From: Pasteurella oralis | GTDB lineage: Bacteria; Pseudomonadota; Gammaproteobacteria; Enterobacterales; Pasteurellaceae | Length of the DNA: 64,000 nt | Assembly (NCBI RefSeq): GCF_002850605.1 | Contig: NZ_NXGB01000005.1 | Span: forward strand, 62,001 to 126,000 | Reading direction: 5' to 3' | Shown: one piece after another, positions 19,061 through 28,272 of the stretch | Numbering within the stretch: position 1 is the first letter of the stretch | Layout of the letters: each line of letters begins with the position of its first letter | The notes under the pieces: model-generated | The model's database searches: none | What the model was told of the DNA's origin: nothing | The model's input: the letters and a program-made list of their open reading frames with translations, nothing else | Translations under genes and position numbers: made by a program

Positions 19061-19777
19061 TTAAAATTTAATACCAAAAGATAGACGTAATGCGTCATTT
19101 TTGTATGAATTATGGACATATTTAGTATGCTGTGGACGATAATCAGATTGGTAAGTAATTGCTGAGTTTGTATGGTAATATCCGAGTTCAGCTAAGAAAG
19201 ATTGATATTCAATTCCAATAGCTAAGCCTAAATAAAGACCATTTTTAGCCTTCATATGAACAGGTGCTTTAAATTCTGGTTGTACTATATCTTTTCCTTT
19301 ATAAGAACGGATAGCATATGACGTATTACGTATTTTGTTAAATGAATACCCCAAATCGCTTTTATAGTAAATTTTTGCATTATCATTAATAGCAAAGTTG
19401 TGCTTAAGGGTCAAATACAGCGGAATAGAAGAGTAACGATTTATTTTATATGTTTCTCTCTCAATTATGCCACCAGGCTCATTAATAGAAGCAGAATGGT
19501 CAAAACCTTTACGTTTTATATAACCTGTACCCAAACCAACTTCAAGTTGTGGCAAAACATTATAAGTTGTTTCTAAAAAAATACTTGGCGAAAATGTATT
19601 TTTCTTAGTACTTGCAGAAGTCGGAAAGTCTATATTTTCTAGCCGCACTCTCATTGTTTCAAAACGAGAAGTTAAATCAATTCCTGCTTTGCCATAAAAA
19701 TTAAACTCACTAGTTTGGGCGGTGGCTAAAACAGAGACAAGTGATAAGGTTTTCAAAATGAATAACTTAGATTTCAT
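19061..19777 (-). CDS. Small outer-membrane beta-barrel protein
   Basis: A 238-residue protein of unknown role. The N-terminus is a signal peptide (MKSKLFILKTLSLVSVLATAQT, cleavage probably near residue 20). The mature part opens with FNFYGKAGIDLTSRFE and shows repeated amphipathic strands (YNVLPQLEVGLGTGYIKRKG, SIPLYLTLKHNFAINDNAKIYYKSDLGYSF, GLYLGLAIGIEYQSFLAELGYYHTNSAITYQ). It ends in aromatic-terminated LRLSFGIKF. This is the pattern of an eight-stranded porin-like or opacity-like barrel. Candidates are an adhesin, a resistance barrel or a structural protein; sequence alone does not decide. It is a single-gene unit with its own terminator. Confidence 0.75.
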   Translation of the reverse strand: MKSKLFILKTLSLVSVLATAQTSEFNFYGKAGIDLTSRFETMRVRLENIDFPTSASTKKNTFSPSIFLETTYNVLPQLEVGLGTGYIKRKGFDHSASINEPGGIIERETYKINRYSSIPLYLTLKHNFAINDNAKIYYKSDLGYSFNKIRNTSYAIRSYKGKDIVQPEFKAPVHMKAKNGLYLGLAIGIEYQSFLAELGYYHTNSAITYQSDYRPQHTKYVHNSYKNDALRLSFGIKF

Positions 19778-20172
19778 AATAACGTTCCATGTAAAAAGAT
19801 AATAACAATAATGATGTAGCAGGTAATCCTACTCGTTTCACATTTTAATTATTGGATGGTTAAGAGTAAAGCATATTATAGATAAAACTGAAGTATTAAC
19901 TTCATGCAATACAAGATAACACAAGCCTAAGAAATAGAACTGGCGAGGCTCAATCGATGTAATAATAAACTCCTATCGTGTATAAGCAACGGTTTTTTGA
20001 GTTATTTGAGGATATTTAGTCGAAAAGACATAGGTCCAAAAGCATGTATTTGTTGGAATGATTGTATTTTTGAGGGCAGTAAAGATAGCAATTGTAGAAA
20101 TTGACTACAGCTACTTTTCTACAAGTTAAGTTAAACTGATTTTCTACCCTTTTATGGTAAGTAGAGGGGCGT
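19778..20172. other. 395-bp AT-rich gap upstream of the barrel gene
   Basis: It contains the leftward barrel gene's promoter region and the 3' flank of mgsA. The only structure I see is a short hairpin TGAAGT-ATTA-ACTTCA near 19890. The open frames are short, lack starts and resemble nothing. Confidence 0.5.
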
Positions 20173-20631
20173 TTATTTTAAGCGCGCTTTTAAATAGCCA
20201 TCGTAGTCTGGAATTCGCACTTCAGTAACTTGATTAAAACATGGTGAGGTGACTAGGAAATCGGCAGTCGCCATATTCATTGCAACAGGAATATTCCAAA
20301 CAGTTGCAATGCGCATCAGTGCTTTAACATCAGGATCATGGGGTACCGCATTCATTGGATCCCAAAAGAAAATCAGTAAATCAATTTTCTTTTCTGCAAT
20401 TAACCCACCTAATTGTTGGTCTCCTCCCATAGGGCCACTGAGTAAGCTTTCAATCTGTAAGTTTGTTTCATTATGGATCAAATTTCCAGTGGTACCCGTA
20501 GCATATAAGGTGTGCTGCGATAGTAAAGTGCGGTGAGTTTTACACCAATTTATCAGATCCTGTTTGCAGTGATCATGTGCGACAAGGGCGATGTGTTTAT
20601 GCGCGGATAGGGTACGATAAGTGCTTTGCAT
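20173..20631 (-). CDS. mgsA: Methylglyoxal synthase
   Basis: A 152-residue enzyme converting dihydroxyacetone phosphate to methylglyoxal and phosphate, an overflow branch of glycolysis. The active-site segment [11 protein letters not shown] contains the catalytic Asp71. The phosphate-binding ATGTTGN and the start [14 protein letters not shown] are conserved. Gene order mgsA-yccT recalls the E. coli yccF-mgsA-yccT-acyP-tusE region. An uptake word lies within it (20526-20534). Confidence 0.97.
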   Translation of the reverse strand: MQSTYRTLSAHKHIALVAHDHCKQDLINWCKTHRTLLSQHTLYATGTTGNLIHNETNLQIESLLSGPMGGDQQLGGLIAEKKIDLLIFFWDPMNAVPHDPDVKALMRIATVWNIPVAMNMATADFLVTSPCFNQVTEVRIPDYDGYLKARLK

Positions 20632-20654
20632 GACGCCTCCTAGATTAAATAAAG

Positions 20655-20682
20655 AAAAAGTGAGCTGACAAGCTCACTTTTT
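20655..20682. terminator. Terminator between yccT and mgsA
   Basis: Perfect stem AAAAAGTGAGCT / AGCTCACTTTTT with loop GACA. On the minus strand it follows the yccT stop (20697) by 14 bases, so mgsA probably has its own promoter downstream of it or depends on read-through. Confidence 0.9.
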
Positions 20683-20696
20683 AAAACAGTTATTGA

Positions 20697-21353
20697 TTAT
20701 TTTTGGTTTTTTGCCCAATTTAAGAAACGTTTTTGTGTTTCTTTATCAGCTTGTTGATACCAATATTGCAACATTTGTTCTGCAACATTTTCACCTTGTA
20801 CTGTTATCTTACCTTTTTGTGCTTTTCCAAATCCAGGAATTGCTGCAGGCATAGTTGTACTAGCTAAAGAAGCAACTGCTGCTGGAGCACCTGATGAGTT
20901 ATATTCAGATAAGTTTTCAACTAAGTTAACACCTGGCAAGAAACCTTCTTGCTTGAGATATTCTTGTTTAGTGGCAACTTCTAAACCAGAAACTGTTTTT
21001 ACAGTAATTTTAGGCGATTTTTTAAAAGTATTCGCCTCTCTTTCTGTTTCTAAACGAGGGGCTGAAATAATGATATCATCAGCTGTACCTTGGAACGTAA
21101 CAACGATAGGATCAGATTCAAATAATGTGCGGTCAGAACCAGAACGAATAATTTCAGAAACACGAACAACGACTTGGTGAGTCTGCGTATCACTGATATT
21201 AAAAGAGCGTGTTTCTTTTAGCAGTGATTTACCTGGTTTTTGTCCATCAACAGCAAGGAAATCAATATTTGATGAACTTGTCACGACACCTGCAAAGCTC
21301 GCTGTGCTAGTTAATAGAGCTGCGGTTGCTAATGCAGCGAAACGAAATTTCAT
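20697..21353 (-). CDS. yccT: YccT/UPF0319 (DUF2057) family periplasmic protein
   Basis: A 218-residue secreted protein. The signal peptide MKFRFAALATAALLTSTASFA has an Ala-x-Ala-like cleavage site. The mature part shows the DUF2057 pattern: VDGQKPGKSLLKETRSFNI early and QMLQYWYQQADKETQKRFLNWAKNQ at the C-terminus. The E. coli homologue (CsgI) influences curli assembly; this genus shows no curli genes here, so the role is open. Confidence 0.88.
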   Translation of the reverse strand: MKFRFAALATAALLTSTASFAGVVTSSSNIDFLAVDGQKPGKSLLKETRSFNISDTQTHQVVVRVSEIIRSGSDRTLFESDPIVVTFQGTADDIIISAPRLETEREANTFKKSPKITVKTVSGLEVATKQEYLKQEGFLPGVNLVENLSEYNSSGAPAAVASLASTTMPAAIPGFGKAQKGKITVQGENVAEQMLQYWYQQADKETQKRFLNWAKNQK

Positions 21354-21530
21354 ATTTGCTCCTATCTTGGTAAGGAAAAGAATTTTTAAAATTGAAACAC
21401 TTTATTAACTAAAGTGTTAGAGTGTATGCTATTCGATATTTGCACAAATTAAAATAGCAAAGTCTATTTTTGTTGAAAAAAATGTGATGTTGTTAAAACT
21501 TTTAACAACAGGTCCTATCAGGAGGTAAAA

Positions 21531-21803
21531 ATGTTGAAAAAGCAATTTTTTGTGCATGGCGTCGTACAAGGCGTTGGTTTTCGTTATTTTACTTGGCAGG
21601 AAGCAACTAAAATTGGCATTAAAGGCTATGTTCGCAATCGCAAAGATGGAAGTGTTGAGGTCGTAGCATTCGGGTCACAACCACAACTTCAACAGCTATA
21701 TCATTGGCTAAAACAAGGTCCTCGAACTGCACGAGTAGAATATGTGTCTGAGCAAGATTATATGGCAGACGATGAGTTTCAAGATTTTTCATTACGATAT
21801 TAA
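21531..21803 (+). CDS. acyP: Acylphosphatase
   Basis: A 90-residue enzyme hydrolysing acyl phosphates. The fold signature VHGVVQGVGFRYF carries the phosphate-binding Arg18, and GYVRNRKDGSVEVVA carries the catalytic Asn36. It has a strong ribosome-binding site (AGGAGG) seven bases upstream. Its stop is two bases from the stop of the convergent sitD gene, leaving no room for a separate terminator. Confidence 0.96.
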   Translation: MLKKQFFVHGVVQGVGFRYFTWQEATKIGIKGYVRNRKDGSVEVVAFGSQPQLQQLYHWLKQGPRTARVEYVSEQDYMADDEFQDFSLRY

Positions 21804-21804
21804 T

Positions 21805-22638
21805 TTAGGTCAGGGGATGTAGTTTAAATTTTTGATAAATCAAGGCAAGCATAAAGCAAACTGCCTGTAATAAAATAATACAAGGTCCAGTTGCTGCATC
21901 AATATGATAACTCATGATTGTACCTAATATACTTGTTACTACTGATATGCAAATTGCAATGGCTAGCATGTAATCAAAACGCTTACTCAGAATAAAAGCA
22001 GTGATACCGGGCGAAATTAACATCGCAACAACAAGAATAACCCCCACGACTTGCATTGCAGTAATGATAGTAAGCGCTAATAAAATGAGCAAACTATAAT
22101 GTAAAAGTTTGGGCGATAATCCAGCCACGCGAGTGTGGCTTGGATCAAAGCAATAAAGTAAGAAATCACGACGTTTTAACATTAATGTCATGAAAATGAT
22201 GACAGAGATGAGAAATGTATGTAGCAATTCTGTATTACTTACACCGAGTAAATTGCCAAATAGAATATGAGATAAATGCTGTTCTGTTTCCACTTTAGTA
22301 AATAATACAATACCAAAAGCAAACATGCCTGAGAACACTATACCCATTACAGTATCTTCTTTGATTCGGCTATTTTCTTTTAAATATCCTACACTTAGTG
22401 CACAAAAAATACCTGCTCCAAATGCACCAATAGAAAGTGGTAGTCCTAGCATAAAAGCAATAACAATACCGGGTAATACAGCATGTGAAATGGCATCGCC
22501 CATCAAAGACCAACCTTTTAGAACGAGATAACAAGAAAGCACTGCACAAATAATGGCGACAATGAGTGCAGTTAGCAATGCATTTTGCATAAAGGGGTAA
22601 GTGAATGGTTCTATGAACCATTGAATCAGATCAGCCAT
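21805..22638 (-). CDS. sitD: Mn/Fe ABC transporter permease SitD/YfeD-like
   Basis: A 277-residue inner-membrane permease of the ABC-3 family with about eight hydrophobic segments. The block CYLVLKGWSLMGDAISHAVLPGIVIAF is the family signature, and QVVGVILVVAMLISPGITAFIL follows. It overlaps sitC by eight bases. It is the last gene of a four-gene divalent-metal importer (A-B-C-D) transcribed leftward. It is paralogous to the neighbouring sitC, and the two are expected to form a heterodimeric channel. Confidence 0.92.
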   Translation of the reverse strand: MADLIQWFIEPFTYPFMQNALLTALIVAIICAVLSCYLVLKGWSLMGDAISHAVLPGIVIAFMLGLPLSIGAFGAGIFCALSVGYLKENSRIKEDTVMGIVFSGMFAFGIVLFTKVETEQHLSHILFGNLLGVSNTELLHTFLISVIIFMTLMLKRRDFLLYCFDPSHTRVAGLSPKLLHYSLLILLALTIITAMQVVGVILVVAMLISPGITAFILSKRFDYMLAIAICISVVTSILGTIMSYHIDAATGPCIILLQAVCFMLALIYQKFKLHPLT

Positions 22639-23500
22639 TTTTCGTCTCCATTTCTACAATATTTTTGACCGCACTTTTACGTCGAAACACGCCATATTTA
22701 GGAGAAAAGAAGAAAGCGAGTAAAAAAATGACTGTTTGTAAACAAACAATAAGTCCGCCTGTTGCGCCATCTAAGAAATAGCTAATGTAAACGCCTAAAG
22801 CACTAGTACTAACACCTAAACTTGTTGCAGTGATAGCAAGTGTACGGAATCGATCTGTTAATAAATAAGCTGTTGCCCCTGGTGTAATGACCATTGCAAT
22901 GACTAAAACTGCGCCAACAGTTTGGAGCGCAGCAACGACACAAGCACTTAGCAAGGTAAAGAAAAGCACTTTGTAGCGTAGTGGTGATAAGCCAACTGAA
23001 GTCGCATGGGTTTCATCAAAGAAAACCAGTAAAAGATCTTTCCAAAAAATGAGGAGTAAACTTAATGTAATACCAATAATAATAGTGACTTGAGTGACAT
23101 CTTCGTCTGCAATACCTAGAATATTACCTAAAATGATATCTTGCACATTAATCGAAGTTGGATTCAAAGAGATAATCAATAGCCCTAATGCAAAGAATGT
23201 TGTAAAAATAAAACCAATAACAGCATCTTCACGTAATTTAGTAATAGACTTGATCCAGAGAATGGACAGGGCAGCCAGTATTCCAGAAAAAAATGCCCCT
23301 AACGCGTAGGGTAAAGAAAGTGCATAAGCAATTGCCACTCCAGGGACAACAGAATGAGAAAGTGCATCGCCAATCAAAGACCAACCTTTTAACATTAAGT
23401 AAGAAGATAAAAATGCACAAACTCCACCTACAGCAGCAGACAGGATAATGGCTTTCGTCATGTAGTTATATTGAAAAGGTTCGAGCAACAAGTCCCACAT
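22631..23500 (-). CDS. sitC: Mn/Fe ABC transporter permease SitC/YfeC-like
   Basis: A 289-residue permease of the same ABC-3 family. It shows SYLMLKGWSLIGDALSHSVVPGVAIAY and QTVGAVLVIAMVITPGATAYLL. It overlaps sitB by one base and sitD by eight. Its C-terminus is basic and hydrophilic (KYGVFRRKSAVKNIVEMETKNG), longer than that of SitD. An uptake word (22668-22676) lies near the 3' end. Confidence 0.92.
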   Translation of the reverse strand: MWDLLLEPFQYNYMTKAIILSAAVGGVCAFLSSYLMLKGWSLIGDALSHSVVPGVAIAYALSLPYALGAFFSGILAALSILWIKSITKLREDAVIGFIFTTFFALGLLIISLNPTSINVQDIILGNILGIADEDVTQVTIIIGITLSLLLIFWKDLLLVFFDETHATSVGLSPLRYKVLFFTLLSACVVAALQTVGAVLVIAMVITPGATAYLLTDRFRTLAITATSLGVSTSALGVYISYFLDGATGGLIVCLQTVIFLLAFFFSPKYGVFRRKSAVKNIVEMETKNG

Positions 23501-24393
23501 TATTTATCGCCTTTTTGTTCTGGATTTTTAGTAATAGGCGCTGGTGGGTCGTTTTTAGTCTCACCATAGAATACTGCTGGCAACTCATCATCACTCAATA
23601 CAGTAACAGAGCGGCTATCTTCATCATCATGAATATCTTTGCCGAGCAATTTAATATGTCTTAATACACCACCAAAAACCAGTTCAAGGTTTTTCTGTGT
23701 AAAAGTAGTTTCTGTTTTTCCTGTTGCCAGTACAGTACGATTGATCATGACAACTTGATCGCAAAAATCAGGAATCGTCCCTAAGTTATGCGTTGAAATC
23801 AGGATAAGATGTCCTTCACTGCGTAATTGATCCAATAGATCCATAATGGCATTTTCAGTTTTAACATCAACACCAGTAAATGGTTCATCTAATAGAATAA
23901 TTTTACTTTGTTGTGCGAGTGCACGCGCTAAAAAAACACGTTTTTTTTGCCCACCAGACAGTTCACCAATTTGGCGATGTGCAAGATGTTCAATATTGAC
24001 TCTTTGCATGGCTTGTTTGACTTTTTGTTTATCTATTTCTGTTGGAATTCGTAGAAAGTTCATATAGCCATAGCGTCCCATCATGATCACGTCGTAAACA
24101 GAAACAGGAAATTGCCAATCAACATCTTCTGATTGTGGTACATAAGAAACTAGATTTTGTTTGAGAGCAGATGAAATTGGTAAACCACATAGCTTAATTT
24201 CGCCTTGTTGTGGCCTTACCAATCCCATCAAGCTTTTGAACAGTGTGGATTTGCCACTACCATTAACTCCTACCAAAGCGCAAGTTGTTCCGCCGACTAA
24301 ATGAAATGTCATGTCGTAAATTGCAGTATGTCCGTTATTATAGCGAACAGTGACATCATTTACTGAAATTGATGCAAGGGTAGGAGAGGGCAT
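23500..24393 (-). CDS. sitB: Mn/Fe ABC transporter ATP-binding protein SitB/YfeB-like
   Basis: A 297-residue ATPase. Walker A is GVNGSGKST, the signature is [15 protein letters not shown], and Walker B is [12 protein letters not shown], followed by the switch STHNLG. The C-terminal 60 residues are an acidic/proline-rich extension beyond the ATPase core. It overlaps both neighbours by one base, showing a single transcript with translational coupling. Confidence 0.94.
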   Translation of the reverse strand: MPSPTLASISVNDVTVRYNNGHTAIYDMTFHLVGGTTCALVGVNGSGKSTLFKSLMGLVRPQQGEIKLCGLPISSALKQNLVSYVPQSEDVDWQFPVSVYDVIMMGRYGYMNFLRIPTEIDKQKVKQAMQRVNIEHLAHRQIGELSGGQKKRVFLARALAQQSKIILLDEPFTGVDVKTENAIMDLLDQLRSEGHLILISTHNLGTIPDFCDQVVMINRTVLATGKTETTFTQKNLELVFGGVLRHIKLLGKDIHDDEDSRSVTVLSDDELPAVFYGETKNDPPAPITKNPEQKGDK

Positions 24394-25274
24394 TATTTTT
24401 CAAATCCTTTAACAATAGTTGAAACTGTAGTATTTAATAAATCAATATAAGTTGGTACAGGACCTTTGACAGTAGAAAGTGAGTCTACATATAACACACC
24501 ACCATATTTGGCGCCCGTTTCTTTTGCAACTTGTTTCGCGGGCTTATCAGAAATTGTACTTTCACTAAATACAACAGGAATATTATTTTTTCTTACAGTT
24601 TCAATAACATGGCGGACTTGCTGTGGTGTGCCTTGCTCTTCAGCATTGATTGGCCATAAGTATGCTTCGCGGAAACCATAATCTTGTGCTAAGTAACTGA
24701 AAGCGCCTTCACTGGTGACTAACCAACGTTGCTGCTGAGGAATTTGTGCTAGTTTTTCGCGTAACGGTTGATCTAACAACTTGATTTTATTCGCATAATT
24801 TTCTGCATTTTTTATATATACTTCCGCATGTTGTGGATCATATTTTACTAATGCATTTTTGATATTTTCGATATAAATCAGTGCATTTGAAGTCGACATC
24901 CAAGCATGTGGATTTGGCGCATCTTTGTATGGACCTTCATAGATTGAAATTGGGGTAATGCCTTCAGTGACGATAACAGCAGGTTTTTGTTCAATGTTTT
25001 GGAAAAAACGTTCAAACCAACGCTCTAAATTTAATCCATTCCATAAAATTAAATCTGCGGATTGTGCTTTTACAATATCTTTTGGTGTGGGTTCATAATC
25101 ATGAATTTCCGCGCCAGGTTTTGTGATAGATTCGACAATCGCAGCGTCACCAGCAACATTCTGAGCAATATCTTGAATAACTGTAAAAGTCGTGATGACT
25201 TTGAATTTTGCATAGGCTGGTGATGTGAATATTCCATACATAATAGCACTGAGGATAACGACTAATTTACGCAT
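24393..25274 (-). CDS. sitA: Mn/Fe ABC transporter periplasmic binding protein SitA/YfeA-like
   Basis: A 293-residue cluster A-I metal-binding lipoprotein-type or periplasmic receptor; no lipobox cysteine is seen, so a soluble periplasmic form is likely. The signal peptide is [22 protein letters not shown]. Metal ligands fit the family pattern: His in [14 protein letters not shown], His in NPHAWMS, Glu in FSESTIS, and an Asp near the C-terminus (YVDSL). The ligand set fits manganese or ferrous iron better than zinc because the zinc-receptor histidine loop is absent. First gene of the operon, behind a Fur-like box. Confidence 0.92.
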   Translation of the reverse strand: MRKLVVILSAIMYGIFTSPAYAKFKVITTFTVIQDIAQNVAGDAAIVESITKPGAEIHDYEPTPKDIVKAQSADLILWNGLNLERWFERFFQNIEQKPAVIVTEGITPISIYEGPYKDAPNPHAWMSTSNALIYIENIKNALVKYDPQHAEVYIKNAENYANKIKLLDQPLREKLAQIPQQQRWLVTSEGAFSYLAQDYGFREAYLWPINAEEQGTPQQVRHVIETVRKNNIPVVFSESTISDKPAKQVAKETGAKYGGVLYVDSLSTVKGPVPTYIDLLNTTVSTIVKGFEK

Positions 25275-25344
25275 ATTTTCTCCTTATATTGTTGGTTAAT
25301 AAAGTCGCCTAGCTATTGTATGCTTAAATAAAATAAGTGTAAAT

Positions 25345-25366
25345 AAAAATGATTATCAATTGTTTA
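25345..25366 (-). promoter_or_regulatory. Fur-like box upstream of sitABCD
   Basis: On the minus strand TTGATAATCATTTTTA agrees with the Fur 7-1-7 core TGATAATnATTATCA at all but two positions. It is centred about 80 bases upstream of the sitA start. Iron repression of this importer is expected from the family. Confidence 0.7.
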
Positions 25367-25382
25367 TTTTTAAAATTTTGAT

Positions 25383-25712
25383 TTATAAACATTTTGCTGG
25401 TTTAGGTAATCCTGCAAGCTTAGTAGCTTGCTTCGCAGGTCCTTCAGGAAAAAGTCGTTGTAAATAACGACTGTTTCCTTTTTCTTCCCCTAGCTTTTGT
25501 GCCATTGCTTTTACTAACATACGGATTGCTGGTGAAGTTTTATATTCTTGATAAAAATGGCGTACAAAGTAGATGACTTCCCAGTGAGCTTCTGTTAATT
25601 GAATGTTTTCTAATTTTGCAATAGCAATTGCAACATCTTCTGTCCATTGATTCAGATCTAATAAATAACCATATGGATCAGTTTCAATTTGTATATTATT
25701 AACTTCTATCAT
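25383..25712 (-). CDS. tusE: Sulfur relay protein TusE (DsrC family)
   Basis: A 109-residue small protein in the tRNA 2-thiouridine sulfur relay, accepting sulfur from TusBCD and passing it to MnmA. The DsrC-family region [32 protein letters not shown] is clear. The C-terminal arm ends in PKPAKCL, with the single active cysteine at the penultimate position (Cys108), as required. The start follows an uptake word in the leader (25729-25737). Confidence 0.95.
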   Translation of the reverse strand: MIEVNNIQIETDPYGYLLDLNQWTEDVAIAIAKLENIQLTEAHWEVIYFVRHFYQEYKTSPAIRMLVKAMAQKLGEEKGNSRYLQRLFPEGPAKQATKLAGLPKPAKCL

Positions 25713-25756
25713 TTCTTGTAAAAAATTGACCGCACTTTAATTGAGCTTATTATAGC

Positions 25757-25781
25757 AAAACGCCCCAAGAATGGGGCGCTA
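25757..25781. terminator. Terminator after yccA
   Basis: Stem AGCGCCCCA / TGGGGCGTT with a four-base loop and T's on the minus-strand side, 22 bases beyond the yccA stop. Confidence 0.85.
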
Positions 25782-25803
25782 AATTTACCTATTAAATTAA
25801 TCG

Positions 25804-26466
25804 TTAATCATCGTTCGATAAAATCGAGAAAATATTTAATAAGCTCACAAATAAGTTGTAAAGTGAAACAAAGATACTTACGGTTGCACGAATATAGTTT
25901 GTCTCTCCACCATGAATAATATTGCTCGTTTCATACAAAATCCCCATTGTGGAGAAAACAACAAACAAACCACTGATCGCAATATAGAGCATTGGTGATT
26001 GGAAGAAGAAACTCGCGATCATGCCCAAGATTAACACGATAAATAGTGCAAAGATAGTGCCAGAAAGGAATGACATATCTTTTTTAGTGGTTAACACGTA
26101 AGCTGAACAAACAAAGAATACTGCTGCAGTACCTGCTAGAGCAAATACAACGATATCACTGGCGCCATGGCTGACATAGGCATTTAAAATTGGACCCAGT
26201 GTATAGCCTAAAAAACCAGTAAAGGCAAAAGTGGCAAGAATACCTAAACCACTATTGGATAGTTTGTAGGTTAAAAATAGTAAACCGTAAAAACCAGCAA
26301 GCATTAAAATAATACCTGGACGAGGTAAATTTAAGCTCATTGAAATATAAGCAACAATAGCAGAGAAAGTGAGCGTTAAACCTAATAAAAAATAGGTATT
26401 ACGCAGGACTTTATGTGTATTAAGTAAGGATGTTTCTTTGCTATCAAGTACAATACGAGATTCCAT
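25804..26466 (-). CDS. yccA: Bax inhibitor-1 family protein YccA
   Basis: A 220-residue protein with seven hydrophobic segments, the BI-1/YccA fold. The characteristic blocks are [22 protein letters not shown] and the C-terminal [30 protein letters not shown]. In E. coli YccA binds and inhibits the FtsH protease. The neighbourhood tusE-yccA-tRNA-Ser resembles the E. coli arrangement. The start ATG is preceded by AAAGGAGC. Confidence 0.93.
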   Translation of the reverse strand: MESRIVLDSKETSLLNTHKVLRNTYFLLGLTLTFSAIVAYISMSLNLPRPGIILMLAGFYGLLFLTYKLSNSGLGILATFAFTGFLGYTLGPILNAYVSHGASDIVVFALAGTAAVFFVCSAYVLTTKKDMSFLSGTIFALFIVLILGMIASFFFQSPMLYIAISGLFVVFSTMGILYETSNIIHGGETNYIRATVSIFVSLYNLFVSLLNIFSILSNDD

Positions 26467-26680
26467 AGTAAAAGCTCCTTTGCAAATGGAATAAAAAATA
26501 ACAGGATGGCGATAAAGTACTGGTTAGTCTATGAAAAGTCAATGTTAAAAATTAACAATTTTGTAAAGTCTTGTTTGAATAAAAATCAAAGTGAGTAAAA
26601 TATCAGCTTTTAAACAAGGTTCATGTATTTTTCAATTTACTCAATAAACTAACTGTATTATATTGCTACAAATTAATTAC

Positions 26681-26770
26681 GGAGGAATGGTCGAGTGGTT
26701 GAAGGCACCGGTCTTGAAAACCGGCGAGGGTTTACGCCCTCCGTGAGTTCGAATCTCACTTCCTCCGCCA
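26681..26770 (+). tRNA. serT: tRNA-Ser (anticodon UGA)
   Basis: The 90-base sequence folds as a class II tRNA. Acceptor stem GGAGGAA / TTCCTCC is followed by an encoded CCA. The D arm GGTCGAGTGGTTGAAGGC, anticodon stem CCGGT / ACCGG with loop CTTGAAA (anticodon TGA at 26715-26717), a long variable arm (CGAGGGTTTACGCCCTCCG) and the T arm GTTCGAATC are all present. The long variable arm and the anticodon identify serine. Confidence 0.98.
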
Positions 26771-26775
26771 TTTTT

Positions 26776-26829
26776 GTTAAAGTCGTAAGTGGAAAAGTTT
26801 GTTAACTTTATAACTTGCGGCTTTTTTAT
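26776..26829 (+). terminator. Terminator after tRNA-Ser
   Basis: A stem AAAGTCGTAAGT / ACTTGCGGCTTT (with G-U pairs) followed by a T run, starting six bases after the tRNA CCA. Confidence 0.75.
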
Positions 26830-27196
26830 TTTCTATCGTTTTTTATCGTTTTTTATCTATTTTTATCTATATTTTATTCTGGATATCATTTAAGTTAATT
26901 TGACTAGGATACCCTATTGAGAAATAGATCATTATTCATATTAAGTCGCATAGTGGTTTATAAGCCCCATTTTTAGCTAATGAATACTATTGAAACCAGC
27001 ATTATTAATGATGAATATTAGAAATAATAGATGGCATTACTTACTTTTTTATAATCCTTTTATTTAATGTCATCATAAAAACTTTCTCATCTATTGTGAG
27101 CATCTATGTAAGCTATAGTGGTATTAGTTAACTTAAATTGATATGAAGTGAACAAGGTATTGTGGATTTTAAAAAAATTAAATCTGTTTCTAGATA
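26830..27196. other. Gene-free stretch between tRNA-Ser and fur
   Basis: No gene is visible. It begins with a pyrimidine tract of degenerate TTTTTATC(G/T) units (26829-26880). The rest is AT-rich without a credible open frame, and I see no integrase remnant or duplicated tRNA end that would mark an element. Confidence 0.5.
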
Positions 27197-27236
27197 AGAA
27201 AACTGCACCTTAATTCAGTTTTTGTATAAGGTGCAG
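27197..27236 (-). terminator. Terminator after fur
   Basis: Perfect 10-base stem CTGCACCTTA / TAAGGTGCAG with a 14-base loop. On the minus strand it is followed by TTTTCTT. It lies about 38 bases beyond the fur stop. Confidence 0.82.
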
Positions 27237-27273
27237 ATTTAAAATAAGTTAGCTTTATGTTTGAGTATCGTGA

Positions 27274-27714
27274 CTATTTTTTGCCATTTTCATCACAATT
27301 ATTTATATCACTACATTTGCCGTAAAGATATAAACTGTGTGTTGCTAGTTCAATACCATGTTGTTTGCTGATCTCACGTTGACGTTTTTCAATAATGTCA
27401 TCATTAAATTCAAACACTTTACCACAATCTACGCAAATAATGTGATCATGATGTTCTGTTGGCGCAAGTTCAAAAACCGATTTGTTACCTTCAAAATTAT
27501 GACGAGTCAAAATATTTGCTTCATCAAACTGATTTAATACACGATAAACAGTAGCTAAACCAATTTCTTCGCCACGTTCTAATAGCATTTTGTATACATC
27601 TTCTGCTGAAAAATGTTCCATTTTATGCTCTTGCATCAGTGCTAAAATAGTTAAACGAGGTTCAGTAATTTTCAGCCCAGCTTTTTTCAATAGTTTGATA
27701 TTTTCTTCAGACAT
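27274..27714 (-). CDS. fur: Ferric uptake regulator Fur
   Basis: A 146-residue Fe-dependent repressor. The N-terminal winged helix (LLKKAGLKITEPRLTILALMQEH) includes the recognition region EEIGLATVYRVLNQFDEANI. The metal/dimerisation domain shows HHDHIICVDCGKVFEFND and a C-terminal pair CSDINNC. It follows fldA by 28 bases in a fldA-fur operon, as in H. influenzae and E. coli. It is the likely regulator of the sit operon 2 kb away. Confidence 0.97.
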   Translation of the reverse strand: MSEENIKLLKKAGLKITEPRLTILALMQEHKMEHFSAEDVYKMLLERGEEIGLATVYRVLNQFDEANILTRHNFEGNKSVFELAPTEHHDHIICVDCGKVFEFNDDIIEKRQREISKQHGIELATHSLYLYGKCSDINNCDENGKK

Positions 27715-27742
27715 AATCGCCCCTTCTATCTATATTTTGCAC

Positions 27743-28267
27743 TTAAGCAAGTTCCGCTAAACACATTTCATCAAAAACTTGTTTAACCCATTTTTCTACA
27801 CGTTCAGCCGTGAGTTCTGGTTGACGATCTTCGTCAATACATAAACCAACGAATGTATTATCATCAACTAATGCTTGTGATACTTCGAAAGTATAGCCCT
27901 CAGTTGGCCAATGTCCTACGATAATTGCACCTTTAGGTTCAATAATATTACGAACTGTTCCCATTGCATCACAGAAATATTCTGCATAATCTTCTTGGTC
28001 ACCACAACCAAAAATAGCGACTAATTTATCTGTAAAATCTATTTCTTCTAAAGTTGGAAAAAAATCATCCCAATCACATTGGGCTTCACCGTAGTACCAT
28101 GTTGGAATACCAATCATTAAGAAATCGTATGCTTCGATGTCTTCTTTTGTACTTTTAGCAATATCACGAATATCAACGAGTTCACTACCAAGTTGTTTTT
28201 GAATCATTTTAGCAATATTTTCAGTATTGCCTGTATCACTGCCATAAAATAAACCAACAACAGCCAT
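27743..28267 (-). CDS. fldA: Flavodoxin FldA
   Basis: A 174-residue FMN electron carrier. The phosphate loop GSDTGNTENIAK and the aromatic FMN loops (PTWYYGEAQCDWDDF and GCGDQEDYAEYFCDA) are intact, as is VGHWPTEGYTFE. It supplies electrons for radical-SAM and other reductive enzymes. It is transcribed after ybfE (five-base gap) and before fur. Confidence 0.97.
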   Translation of the reverse strand: MAVVGLFYGSDTGNTENIAKMIQKQLGSELVDIRDIAKSTKEDIEAYDFLMIGIPTWYYGEAQCDWDDFFPTLEEIDFTDKLVAIFGCGDQEDYAEYFCDAMGTVRNIIEPKGAIIVGHWPTEGYTFEVSQALVDDNTFVGLCIDEDRQPELTAERVEKWVKQVFDEMCLAELA

Positions 28268-28272
28268 TTTTG

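Noticed and set aside
19778-20172. Cysteine-containing open frame in the barrel gene's upstream gap
   Set aside because: About 55 open codons end at a stop after CRN, but with no start codon, ribosome-binding site or similarity.
26681-26770. tRNA-Ser as the attachment site of an integrated element
   Set aside because: No integrase gene, no second copy of the tRNA 3' end and normal neighbours (yccA, fur).
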